8,240 bases of DNA from Gemmatimonadota bacterium. Lineage in GTDB: Bacteria; Gemmatimonadota; Gemmatimonadetes; Gemmatimonadales; Gemmatimonadaceae. Location of the stretch: the NCBI GenBank assembly GCA_028287225.1, contig JAQBPZ010000188.1:1-8240 (forward strand). Direction: 5' to 3'. The translations under genes were made by a program, and so were the position numbers. The first letter of the stretch is position 1. The number at the start of each line of letters is the position of its first letter. Below, piece after piece: positions 1 through 4,807 of this stretch. Below the pieces are notes generated by a model. The model made no database searches, had not been told where the DNA came from, and worked only from the letters and a program-made list of their open reading frames with translations.

Positions 1-23
1 CGCCCTCTGCGTCGGGGCTCTTC

Positions 24-206
24 CTAATGGGCCGTGGCTGCCGGCGCCGAGGCGGCCGGCGCCGCTTCGTGCGCAGCGCCGTGCTCGCCCGCGTACTTCG
101 CGTTGGTGAGCCGGACGATGGCGAACACGATGACGAAGATCGCGATGCTGCCGAGGATCAGGCCGCTGAAGCCCGCCGACTTGTCACCTTCGTGTGGTCC
201 GCTCAT
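24..206 (-). CDS. Small single-span membrane protein, function unknown
   Basis: A 60-residue protein that I do not recognise. Its N-terminus is short and polar (residues 1-12). One strongly hydrophobic segment follows at about residues 13-33 (core LILGSIAIFVIVFAIV) and predicts a single transmembrane helix. R32 and K37 come just after it. The tail (about 39-60) is rich in Ala, Pro and His, low in complexity and probably disordered. The start codon overlaps the stop of the upstream cyclophilin gene as ATGA (203-206), which suggests translational coupling and supports both this start and the reality of the gene. A weak AAGGTG sits about 8 nt before the ATG. It could be a small accessory subunit of a membrane complex, but nothing in the sequence says which. 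The gene ends 23 bases from the window edge. Confidence 0.65.
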   Translation of the reverse strand: MSGPHEGDKSAGFSGLILGSIAIFVIVFAIVRLTNAKYAGEHGAAHEAAPAASAPAATAH

Positions 207-673
207 GCGACGCGCACCTTGTTCATCACGTCGTTCTTCTTGATCTGCTTCATGATGTCGAGGCCACCGGTGATCTTGCCGAACACGGTGTGCACGCCGT
301 TCAGGTGCTTCGTGTTGTCTTCGGAGAGCACCATGAAGAACTGGCTGCCGCCCGTGTCCTTGCCGGCATGCGCCATGGACAGCGAGCCGACTTCATGCTT
401 GCGCGGGTTGCCGGCCGTCTCGCACTTGATCTTCCAGCCCGGGCCGCCGGTGCCGACGCGCGGATCGTTCTCGGGCAGGTCGCGCGAGAGCGGATCGCCG
501 CCCTGGACGACGAAGTCGGCGATGACGCGGTGGAACTTCACGCCGTCGTAGAACCCCTCGTTCGCGAGCTTCTCGAAGTTCTCGACGGTCTTCGGGGCAT
601 CGGTGTCATAGAGCTCCGCGGTGATCGTTCCGCGGTTCGTCTCGAAAGTGGCAGTCTTCAATGCAGGCTCCAT
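203..673 (-). CDS. Cyclophilin-type peptidyl-prolyl cis-trans isomerase
   Basis: A 156-residue single-domain cyclophilin that catalyses cis-trans isomerisation of X-Pro bonds during protein folding. The family active site is visible: FHRVI with the catalytic Arg (R49), F54, FVVQGGDP with Q57, SLSMAHAG (M100, A101), GSQFF (Q111, F113) and HLNGVHTVFG (L124, H128). At the position of human cyclophilin A Trp121 this protein has His (H123); non-Trp residues there are common in bacterial members and are associated with weak cyclosporin binding. There is no signal peptide, so it is probably cytoplasmic. The length is typical for the compact bacterial form. ATG at 671-673 is the first start and has no Shine-Dalgarno; a TACTAT hexamer lies about 20 nt upstream. 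It overlaps the small membrane protein gene by 4 nt (ATGA). A symbol such as ppiA or ppiB cannot be chosen from sequence alone. Confidence 0.95.
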   Translation of the reverse strand: MEPALKTATFETNRGTITAELYDTDAPKTVENFEKLANEGFYDGVKFHRVIADFVVQGGDPLSRDLPENDPRVGTGGPGWKIKCETAGNPRKHEVGSLSMAHAGKDTGGSQFFMVLSEDNTKHLNGVHTVFGKITGGLDIMKQIKKNDVMNKVRVA

Positions 674-674
674 A

Positions 675-688
675 CGGGTGGATACCCG
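675..688 (-). promoter_or_regulatory. Short leader hairpin before the cyclophilin start
   Basis: CGGGT (675-679) pairs with ACCCG (684-688) around a 4-nt loop, ending 1 nt before the cyclophilin ATG. If transcription starts near 686, as the -10-like hexamer at 693-698 would predict, this hairpin would form much of the 5' leader and could limit ribosome access or protect the 5' end. The stem is only 5 bp in a GC-rich genome, so chance is possible. Confidence 0.3.
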
Positions 689-692
689 GAAG

Positions 693-698
693 ATAGTA
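693..698 (-). promoter_or_regulatory. Possible -10 hexamer (TACTAT) for the cyclophilin gene
   Basis: On the minus strand TACTAT is a 4/6 match to TATAAT and lies in an AT-rich island within otherwise very GC-rich DNA, 19 nt before the cyclophilin ATG. I see no convincing -35 (TTGACA-like) hexamer 16-18 nt upstream. It would drive the cyclophilin and the overlapping small membrane protein gene. Confidence 0.3.
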
Positions 699-735
699 GG
701 CTTCGAGGAGGGGGGAAGGTTGGAGGGATCAGTCA

Positions 736-758
736 GGGATTAGGGATTAGGGATTAGG
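736..758. repeat. GGGATTA heptamer tandem array (three units plus partial)
   Basis: Three head-to-tail GGGATTA units start at 736, 743 and 750, followed by a partial unit at 757-758. With the GGG at 725-727 upstream, the plus strand has four G3 runs separated by 8, 4 and 4 nt, a pattern able to form a G-quadruplex. The array is the outer part of the left arm of the fold-back element. Confidence 0.75.
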
Positions 759-786
759 AACTGCCCGGGATGCCACTTGGACCGGT

Positions 787-823
787 GTCACCCCGCGCGA
801 GCGCAGCGCGTCGAGTCGGGATC
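787..823 (+). repeat. Diverged partial copy of the dispersed repeat
   Basis: It begins GTCACCCCGC, shares a GAGCGCAGCG block, and ends CGGGATC. Relative to the copy at 866-922 it has small deletions, and its orientation is opposite. A CCCGGG palindrome precedes it at 764-769, as in the other copies, but at a longer distance (17 instead of 5 bases). Confidence 0.5.
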
Positions 824-865
824 CTCCATCCGTGCGGAAGGGCCAGCCCCAGGCACGGGAGAGCA

Positions 866-922
866 GATCCCGACACTCGGTCGCTGCGCTCCCTCCTGCG
901 GGATGACAACCGCCCGGGACGC
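866..922 (-). repeat. 57-nt dispersed repeat, copy 1
   Basis: Read on the minus strand, this matches 8177-8233 on the plus strand at 48 of 57 positions without gaps. Shared blocks are GCGTCCCGGGCG, a GTCAYCCCGCAGGAG core five bases after the CCCGGG palindrome, and CGAGTGTCGGG near the end. A more diverged, shortened copy lies in opposite orientation at 787-823, and the two form the inner inverted repeat of the fold-back element. Repeats beginning GTCATCCCG or GTCACCCCG and ending in GGGATC look like the small intergenic repeats scattered through some GC-rich bacterial genomes; family membership here is inferred. Confidence 0.65.
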
Positions 923-969
923 CAGGTCTCGACACGCGGATCCACAGCCCGAGCGGCGCGCGCAGTTCC

Positions 970-1015
970 TAATCCCTAATCCCTCATCCCCTCATCCCCT
1001 CATCCCCTCATCCCC
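970..1015. repeat. Tandem arrays TAATCCC (x2) and TCATCCCC (x4)
   Basis: Two TAATCCC heptamers (970-983) run directly into four perfect TCATCCCC octamers (984-1015). The first part forms the right arm of the fold-back element. On the minus strand the octamer reads GGGGATGA, and four of these place G4 runs at 4-nt intervals, a strong G-quadruplex pattern. Because 8 is not a multiple of 3, the array shows every reading frame in turn and contains a TGA in each. The stop codon of the TonB-like gene (1008-1010) lies inside it. Confidence 0.8.
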
Positions 1016-1496
1016 TCGCGCCTCTGGGCGCCGTCCCCGCCGTGGCGCCCCACTTGTACGTCCGCGGCACCTTGCAGCCGGCCAGCTCGGCGGGCGCGAA
1101 GGTCCACTTCGCCACCGCACCCTTTACGCTCGACGCGAGCCACGGATGGGTGGCCTTCACCACCGCGAAGGTCCGCATGTCGGCGCGCCCGAGGGTGTCG
1201 ACGAGCACGGTGACGCGCACCTCGTTGTACTTCGCGCTGCGCACCGCCGCCGGCATGGACTTCACGGGGATGGGGGCGGGCACCATGGCCTTCGGGGTGG
1301 GCAGCCGGTCCACGTCGAGATCGGGCTTCTCGGCCGCGCGGCGGAGCGCCTCGGCACAGTCGCCGTACTTGATGGCCCCGACCGGCGGCGCGACGCGCAC
1401 GGGCTGGTCGGGGACGAGCTCGGGCTCGGGATTCGACGCGCAGGCGGAAACGAGCAGCGCGGCCGAGACGAGGGCGCGCGGGAGGAGGCGGGGCAT
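1008..1496 (-). CDS. Lipoprotein with TonB C-terminal-like domain
   Basis: A 162-residue protein from the ATG at 1494-1496. An in-frame ATG lies 19 codons upstream (1551-1553), but I prefer the inner one because it starts directly at a signal peptide: basic MPRLLPR, hydrophobic ALVSAALL, then VSAC with the lipobox Cys at residue 19. Residues 20-45 are Pro-rich and probably a linker. About residues 86-150 resemble the TonB/energy-transducer C-terminal fold: EVRVTVLVDTLGRAD, a WLASSVKGAVAKW helix, and a WTFAPAELAGC turn. C47 and C141 could form a disulfide. It lacks the TonB N-terminal membrane helix and long periplasm-spanning segment, so it is not a classical TonB. Its role is unknown; a periplasmic, membrane-anchored protein is the safest description. 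The last codons and stop fall in the TCATCCCC array. No Shine-Dalgarno is visible. Confidence 0.8.
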   Translation of the reverse strand: MPRLLPRALVSAALLVSACASNPEPELVPDQPVRVAPPVGAIKYGDCAEALRRAAEKPDLDVDRLPTPKAMVPAPIPVKSMPAAVRSAKYNEVRVTVLVDTLGRADMRTFAVVKATHPWLASSVKGAVAKWTFAPAELAGCKVPRTYKWGATAGTAPRGARG

Positions 1497-1548
1497 GGAG
1501 ACGGGGAAAAGGGGGCGTGCAGGAAACGAGTAGCGAGTAACGGGAGAT

Positions 1549-1598
1549 GTCATCCGTGGGCTCGAAGAGCGAACCGGGATCCACCCTCACGGGATGAC
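1549..1598 (-). repeat. Paired stem-loop after the endonuclease III gene
   Basis: Outer arms GTCATCCGTG (1549-1558) and CACGGGATGAC (1588-1598) pair with one bulge. An inner hairpin pairs GGCTCG (1559-1564) with CGAACC (1570-1575) around a 5-nt loop, one pair being G-U in the minus-strand transcript. GGATCC lies between them. It starts 10 nt past the nth stop codon and could slow or end transcription or protect the 3' end, but no T-run follows, so it is not a canonical intrinsic terminator. The GTCATCCCG start and GGATCCCGG block resemble the dispersed repeats elsewhere in the window. Confidence 0.5.
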
Positions 1599-1608
1599 GA
1601 GTCTCCTC

Positions 1609-2370
1609 CTACACCAGAGCCGACGGACAGATGTCCGCCAGGAGGCAGGACGAGCAACGGGGCTTCCGCGCATCGCAGACCTGGCGGCCGTGCTCGATCA
1701 GCAGGTGCGAGAGGATGGTCCAGTGCTCGCGCGGGAAGAGGGGGATCAGCGCCCGCTCGATCTTCACCGCGTCGCTCTCGGTGGTGAGGCCGAGGCGGTT
1801 GGCGAGCCGTGTGACGTGGGTGTCCACCACGATACCCTCGTTTCGCCCGAAGGCATTGCCGAGCACCACGTTGGCGGTCTTGCGGCCGACGCCCGGCAGC
1901 ACGACGAGGTCCTCCATGGCGTCCGGCACCGCTCCGTCGTGCCGCGCCACGATGGCCGAGGCCATCCCGATGAGGCTCTTCGCCTTGCTGCGGAAGAAGC
2001 CGGCGCTCCGGACCAGCTCCTCCACGTCTTCCTGCCGCGCGGACGCCATGGTGGAGGCGTCGGGATAGCGCGCGAAGAGGGCGGGAGTGACCATGTTGAC
2101 GCGCTTGTCGGTGCACTGCGCGCTCAGGATGGTGGCCGACAGGAGCTCGAACGCATTGCGGTGATCCAGCGCACAGTGCGCGTCCGGGTATTCCGCGAGC
2201 AGGCGTTGCAGCACGGTGTCCGCCTGCGCCTGCAGCGCGGCGCCCCGGAGCCGCCTGCGGCGGGCCGGCCGCTTCGCCGGCGGATGCTCGGCATGCGCCT
2301 TTGCCGCGCGCTTCGCGGCCTTCACCATCAGGGCCGGTGCGCCGGCCGGTGCACGCTTGCGCGCCGCCAT
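1609..2370 (-). CDS. nth: Endonuclease III, DNA glycosylase/AP lyase
   Basis: A 253-residue base-excision-repair enzyme that removes oxidised pyrimidines and cleaves the abasic strand. The helix-hairpin-helix LPGVGRKTANVVL (158-170) carries the catalytic Lys (K164), and VVDTH supplies the catalytic Asp (D183). The [4Fe-4S] loop is intact as C-x6-C-x2-C-x5-C (C232, C239, C242, C248). Residues 80-90 (TILSAQCTDKR) match the family core. About 45 extra N-terminal residues are rich in Arg, Lys and Ala (RPARRRR at 34-40); E. coli Nth is about 211 residues long. The tail may bind DNA; M15 is an alternative start. The ATG shares one base with the polX stop (TGATG, 2368-2372), which supports coupling. 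A weak GAGG motif lies upstream. A stem-loop follows the stop. Confidence 0.97.
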   Translation of the reverse strand: MAARKRAPAGAPALMVKAAKRAAKAHAEHPPAKRPARRRRLRGAALQAQADTVLQRLLAEYPDAHCALDHRNAFELLSATILSAQCTDKRVNMVTPALFARYPDASTMASARQEDVEELVRSAGFFRSKAKSLIGMASAIVARHDGAVPDAMEDLVVLPGVGRKTANVVLGNAFGRNEGIVVDTHVTRLANRLGLTTESDAVKIERALIPLFPREHWTILSHLLIEHGRQVCDARKPRCSSCLLADICPSALV

Positions 2371-4109
2371 CAGCGCGCCCCCTCGCGGCGGGCGCGGGCA
2401 AAGGCGAGCACGTCGTCGGCGGAGCGGGTGTTGAGCACCTGCGACGCGACGACACCCGCCTTGCGCGCCATGCCGACGCCGAACGCCGTGTTGTCGAGCC
2501 CCGAGGTGGAGTGGGCGTCGGGGCCGATCTCGATGATGGCGCCAGCCGCGAGCGCGGCGGGGATGCGCCGCCAGTCGAGATCGAGCCGGTGCGGGTCGGC
2601 GTTCAGCTCCACGGCCACGCGGTTCGCGCCCGCCTTCTCGAGCACCGCCGCCATGTCGATGGCGTACGCGTCGCGCGAGAGCAGCAGGCGGCCGGTGGGG
2701 TGGCCGAGCACGGTGAGGCGCGGGTCGTCCAGCGCGCGCAGCACGCGATCGGTCATCGTGGTGCGGTCCATGTTGAAGCGCGAGTGCACGGAGCCCACCA
2801 CGAAGTCGAAGCGATCGAGCACGGTGTCGGCGAAGTCGACGGACCCGTCGGCGAGGATGTCGGCCTCCACGCCCTTGAGGATCCGGAAGCCCGGAGACGC
2901 CGCATTCAGCGCATCGATCTCGTCGTGCTGCTCGATCACTCGCGCGGGCGAGAGCCCCCCGGCATAGAACGCGGCCTGCGAGTGATCGGTGATGCCGATG
3001 TAGCTCCACCCGCGCGCGCGCGCCGCCTCCGCCATCTCGGCGATCGTCGCCTTTCCGTCGGACCAGGTGGAGTGGCAGTGCAGCACGCCGCGCAGGTCGG
3101 ACAGCTCGAGCAGCGCCGGCAGCGGTCCGTGCCGTGCCGCGTCGACCTCGGCGAGCGACTCGCGCATCTCGGGCGGCACGAAGGCGAGGCCGGCGAGCGC
3201 GTAGAGCGATGCCTCGGACTCCACGGCGACCGTCGCACCGCGCGCGTCGCGCACGACGTCGCCATCGAGGGTGAGGCCGCGTGCGCCGAGCAGCGCCTCC
3301 ACGGCGGCGACGTGCGACGCCGAGCCGGTGGCCCGCCAGAGCGCCACGCCGTAGTCGGATTCCGGCACCACGTGCAGGTCGAGACGCGCGCCGTCCACGT
3401 AGGTGATGGCCGGCGACGCCGACTCGCCGCGCGCCACGTCGCGCACGCCGGCCGCGCGGGCGAACGACGCGGCGACCGTCCGCGGATCCGCGCGCGTGCT
3501 GGCGACGATGTCGACGTCGGCCGGTGTCTCGTGATGGCGTCGCACCGACCCCGCGAGCTCCGCGGCGACGACATCCGGGTGCGCGCGGACCATCTGGAGC
3601 AGCGCCCGCGCGCCGGCGAGGGCGCGCGGATAGAGCTGCCGCGTGCCCGCGCCGCGCACGAACCCGATGCCCTTGAGGATGCGCTCCACTCCCTTGGGTC
3701 CGAACCCCTTCACGGTGGCGAGGCGGCCATCGCGTGCGGCGGACTCCAGGCTGTCGAGCGAGTCGACGCCGAGCGCCTCGTGCAGGAGATGGATCTTGGC
3801 GGTGCCGAGGCCCGGCACGCGCAGCAGCTCGAGGAGCCCGGCGGGGGTGGTGGAGCGCAGCTGCTCCAGGTAGCGGGACTCGCCGGTCTCGTTGAGGTCG
3901 CGGACCACGGCGAGGGTGGCGGGGCCGAGCCCGCGCGTGGCGGCGAGCGTGCCGTCGCGGTCGAGCGCCGCGAGGTCGTCGGTGTCGAGCTCCAGCAGCG
4001 CGCGTGCGGCCTGCTCGTAGGCCTTGCTCTTGAACCGCTGCTCGCCGCGGAGCTGAAGATGCTCCGCGATCTGGTTGAGCGTATGGGCCGCGGTGCGAGG
4101 ATCCATCAT
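2370..4109 (-). CDS. polX: DNA polymerase X family protein with PHP domain
   Basis: A 579-residue protein from the ATG at 4107-4109 (the adjacent ATG at 4104-4106 is equally possible). It is close to the length of B. subtilis PolX, a gap-filling repair polymerase whose PHP domain gives Mn-dependent 3'-5' exonuclease activity. Numbered from a TTG four codons upstream, the N-terminal part has helix-hairpin-helix motifs at about 62-75, 99-118 and 137-152. The Pol beta-type site has GS (191-192), DVD (D202, D204) and LDL (D248). The PHP metal ligands look complete: LHCH (H348, H350), D355, TDH (H380), GVEAD (E419), SVH (H446), GHPTGR (H474) and PDAH (D535, H537). Both activities therefore appear intact. 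It overlaps nth by one base, which fits base excision repair. There is no Shine-Dalgarno; the structured element 4141-4321 lies just upstream. Confidence 0.96.
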   Translation of the reverse strand: MMDPRTAAHTLNQIAEHLQLRGEQRFKSKAYEQAARALLELDTDDLAALDRDGTLAATRGLGPATLAVVRDLNETGESRYLEQLRSTTPAGLLELLRVPGLGTAKIHLLHEALGVDSLDSLESAARDGRLATVKGFGPKGVERILKGIGFVRGAGTRQLYPRALAGARALLQMVRAHPDVVAAELAGSVRRHHETPADVDIVASTRADPRTVAASFARAAGVRDVARGESASPAITYVDGARLDLHVVPESDYGVALWRATGSASHVAAVEALLGARGLTLDGDVVRDARGATVAVESEASLYALAGLAFVPPEMRESLAEVDAARHGPLPALLELSDLRGVLHCHSTWSDGKATIAEMAEAARARGWSYIGITDHSQAAFYAGGLSPARVIEQHDEIDALNAASPGFRILKGVEADILADGSVDFADTVLDRFDFVVGSVHSRFNMDRTTMTDRVLRALDDPRLTVLGHPTGRLLLSRDAYAIDMAAVLEKAGANRVAVELNADPHRLDLDWRRIPAALAAGAIIEIGPDAHSTSGLDNTAFGVGMARKAGVVASQVLNTRSADDVLAFARARREGAR

Positions 4110-4140
4110 TAAAGCTAACAAACGGGCGCCCGCGGCTCGA

Positions 4141-4321
4141 CGGCCGGGCGCTCGCGATGCTCGCTTGGCGGAAAACCCTCGAGCAGTACCGGCAAGGGCG
4201 GCGTAGCCGACCGCCCGCCCGGGCGTAGCGGCGCCGCTGCGCAGCAGCAGCCGCAGCCGCCCGTCAAGGGAGGCGTTCCACGCCGACCGACCGGCAAGCG
4301 AGCAACGCGAGCGCCCGGCAG
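4141..4321. repeat. Structured intergenic element with 27-bp inverted ends
   Basis: The arms 4141-4167 and 4295-4321 are inverted copies matching at 25 of 27 positions. They share the block CCGGGCGCTCGCG and end in GCTCGCTTG. The interior has further pairing: GGGCGG (4196-4201) with CCGCCC (4211-4216), and a perfect 12-bp palindrome AGCGGCGCCGCT (4227-4238). A direct repeat ACCGGCAAG occurs at 4188-4196 and again at 4290-4298. The right arm begins 2 bases past the stop of the unknown 159-residue gene, and the element ends shortly before polX. It contains no credible gene. It may be a mobile fold-back or REP-like unit, or a large hairpin separating two transcripts; no T-run suggests a simple terminator. 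Its sequence differs from the 736-990 element. Confidence 0.65.
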
Positions 4322-4323
4322 TT

Positions 4324-4803
4324 CTACCCTTCCACTCCGGCGTGCAGCTTCAGGCGTTCGACGATCTCGTGCAGCTGCGTTTCCGTGAGGTCGATCTCGG
4401 CGGCGGCGCCGTCGGTGTCGAGGAGGCCCGCGCGCATGGAGATCGCGACCTGGTTCAGGTAGCGGATCTTGCTCAGGATCTCGTCGGTCGCCTTGCGCAG
4501 GCCGGTGAAGCGGCGCTTCTCGGCCACGGCGCGGCGGTAGCGCAGCAGGAGCTCCTGCTGGGTGAGACGGCGCGCCAGGACCAGCACCTCCTCGCGCGTG
4601 CGACCCGGGAGGGCGCCGCGGTCGGGGAGCCCGCCGTCGTCCCACGATTCGTCGGCGAACCAGAGGCGGCCAACGTACTCGATGCCGTCGAACGCCACGC
4701 GACAGGTCACGTCGAAGCGCCGGCCGTCGTACTCCAGGTTGGCGATGTGCGGTTGAACGATCTCGTCGTGCACGGCGTGGGGGCTTCGAGTGAAGGCGTC
4801 CAC
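4324..4803 (-). CDS. Conserved-looking protein of unknown function, 159 residues
   Basis: I do not recognise this protein. The frame is open to 4911, but the upstream part overlaps the hydrolase gene, so I place the start at GTG 4801-4803, 4 nt after the hydrolase stop. A second GTG at 4771-4773 is possible. From the first GTG, residues 20-50 look like beta strands (NLEYDGRRFDVTC, EYVGRLWFAD) around a compact antiparallel unit. An acidic, Gly-rich loop follows (51-67), then a long charged helical stretch (about 68-122), and a final helix at 139-155 (ETQLHEIVERLKLH). There is no signal peptide or membrane segment, so it is probably cytoplasmic. No catalytic motif is evident. The tight spacing suggests co-transcription with the hydrolase. 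The structured element begins directly after its stop. Confidence 0.7.
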   Translation of the reverse strand: MDAFTRSPHAVHDEIVQPHIANLEYDGRRFDVTCRVAFDGIEYVGRLWFADESWDDGGLPDRGALPGRTREEVLVLARRLTQQELLLRYRRAVAEKRRFTGLRKATDEILSKIRYLNQVAISMRAGLLDTDGAAAEIDLTETQLHEIVERLKLHAGVEG

Positions 4804-4807
4804 GGCC

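Larger units (their letters stand above)
736..990. repeat. Fold-back element with 29-bp terminal inverted repeats
   Basis: The left arm at 736-764 and right arm at 962-990 are inverted copies matching at 28 of 29 positions; 742-764 against 962-984 is a perfect 23 bp. The arms combine a GGGATTA heptamer array with the shared end GGAACTGC. Between them lies a second, imperfect inverted pair (787-823 against 866-907) and an inner stem CCGTGC (830-835) / GCACGG (853-858). The 255-bp unit could therefore fold into a nested hairpin. It fills most of the 334-bp gap between the lipoprotein and cyclophilin genes and holds no credible gene; its open frames are repeat translations. It resembles a non-autonomous, MITE-like or REP/BIME-type intergenic element. 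No flanking target duplication is evident. Confidence 0.7.

Noticed and set aside
747..945. Small open frames (about 62-69 codons) inside the fold-back element
   Set aside because: They translate the repeat arms on both strands, have no start signals and no protein-like composition.
736..1015. CRISPR array
   Set aside because: The heptamer and octamer units are head to tail without spacers, and the larger repeats are inverted. Nothing shows regular repeat-spacer spacing.
1497..1553. Longer start for the TonB-like lipoprotein
   Set aside because: The upstream ATG would put 19 residues before a well-formed lipoprotein signal peptide and lies inside the stem-loop that follows nth.
1549..1598. 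Canonical intrinsic terminator after nth
   Set aside because: The stem-loop is real, but no T-run follows it on the transcribed strand, so I list it as a structure of unknown role.
777..1787. A 336-codon open frame on the plus strand spanning the repeat region
   Set aside because: It runs through the dispersed repeats and then antisense to the lipoprotein and nth genes. Repeat-derived translations of this Arg/Ser/Pro-rich type are common artefacts.
2301..4112. A 603-codon open frame on the plus strand
   Set aside because: It is antisense to polX, whose helix-hairpin-helix, polymerase and PHP motifs are all intact. The translation has no recognisable domain and is a high-GC shadow.
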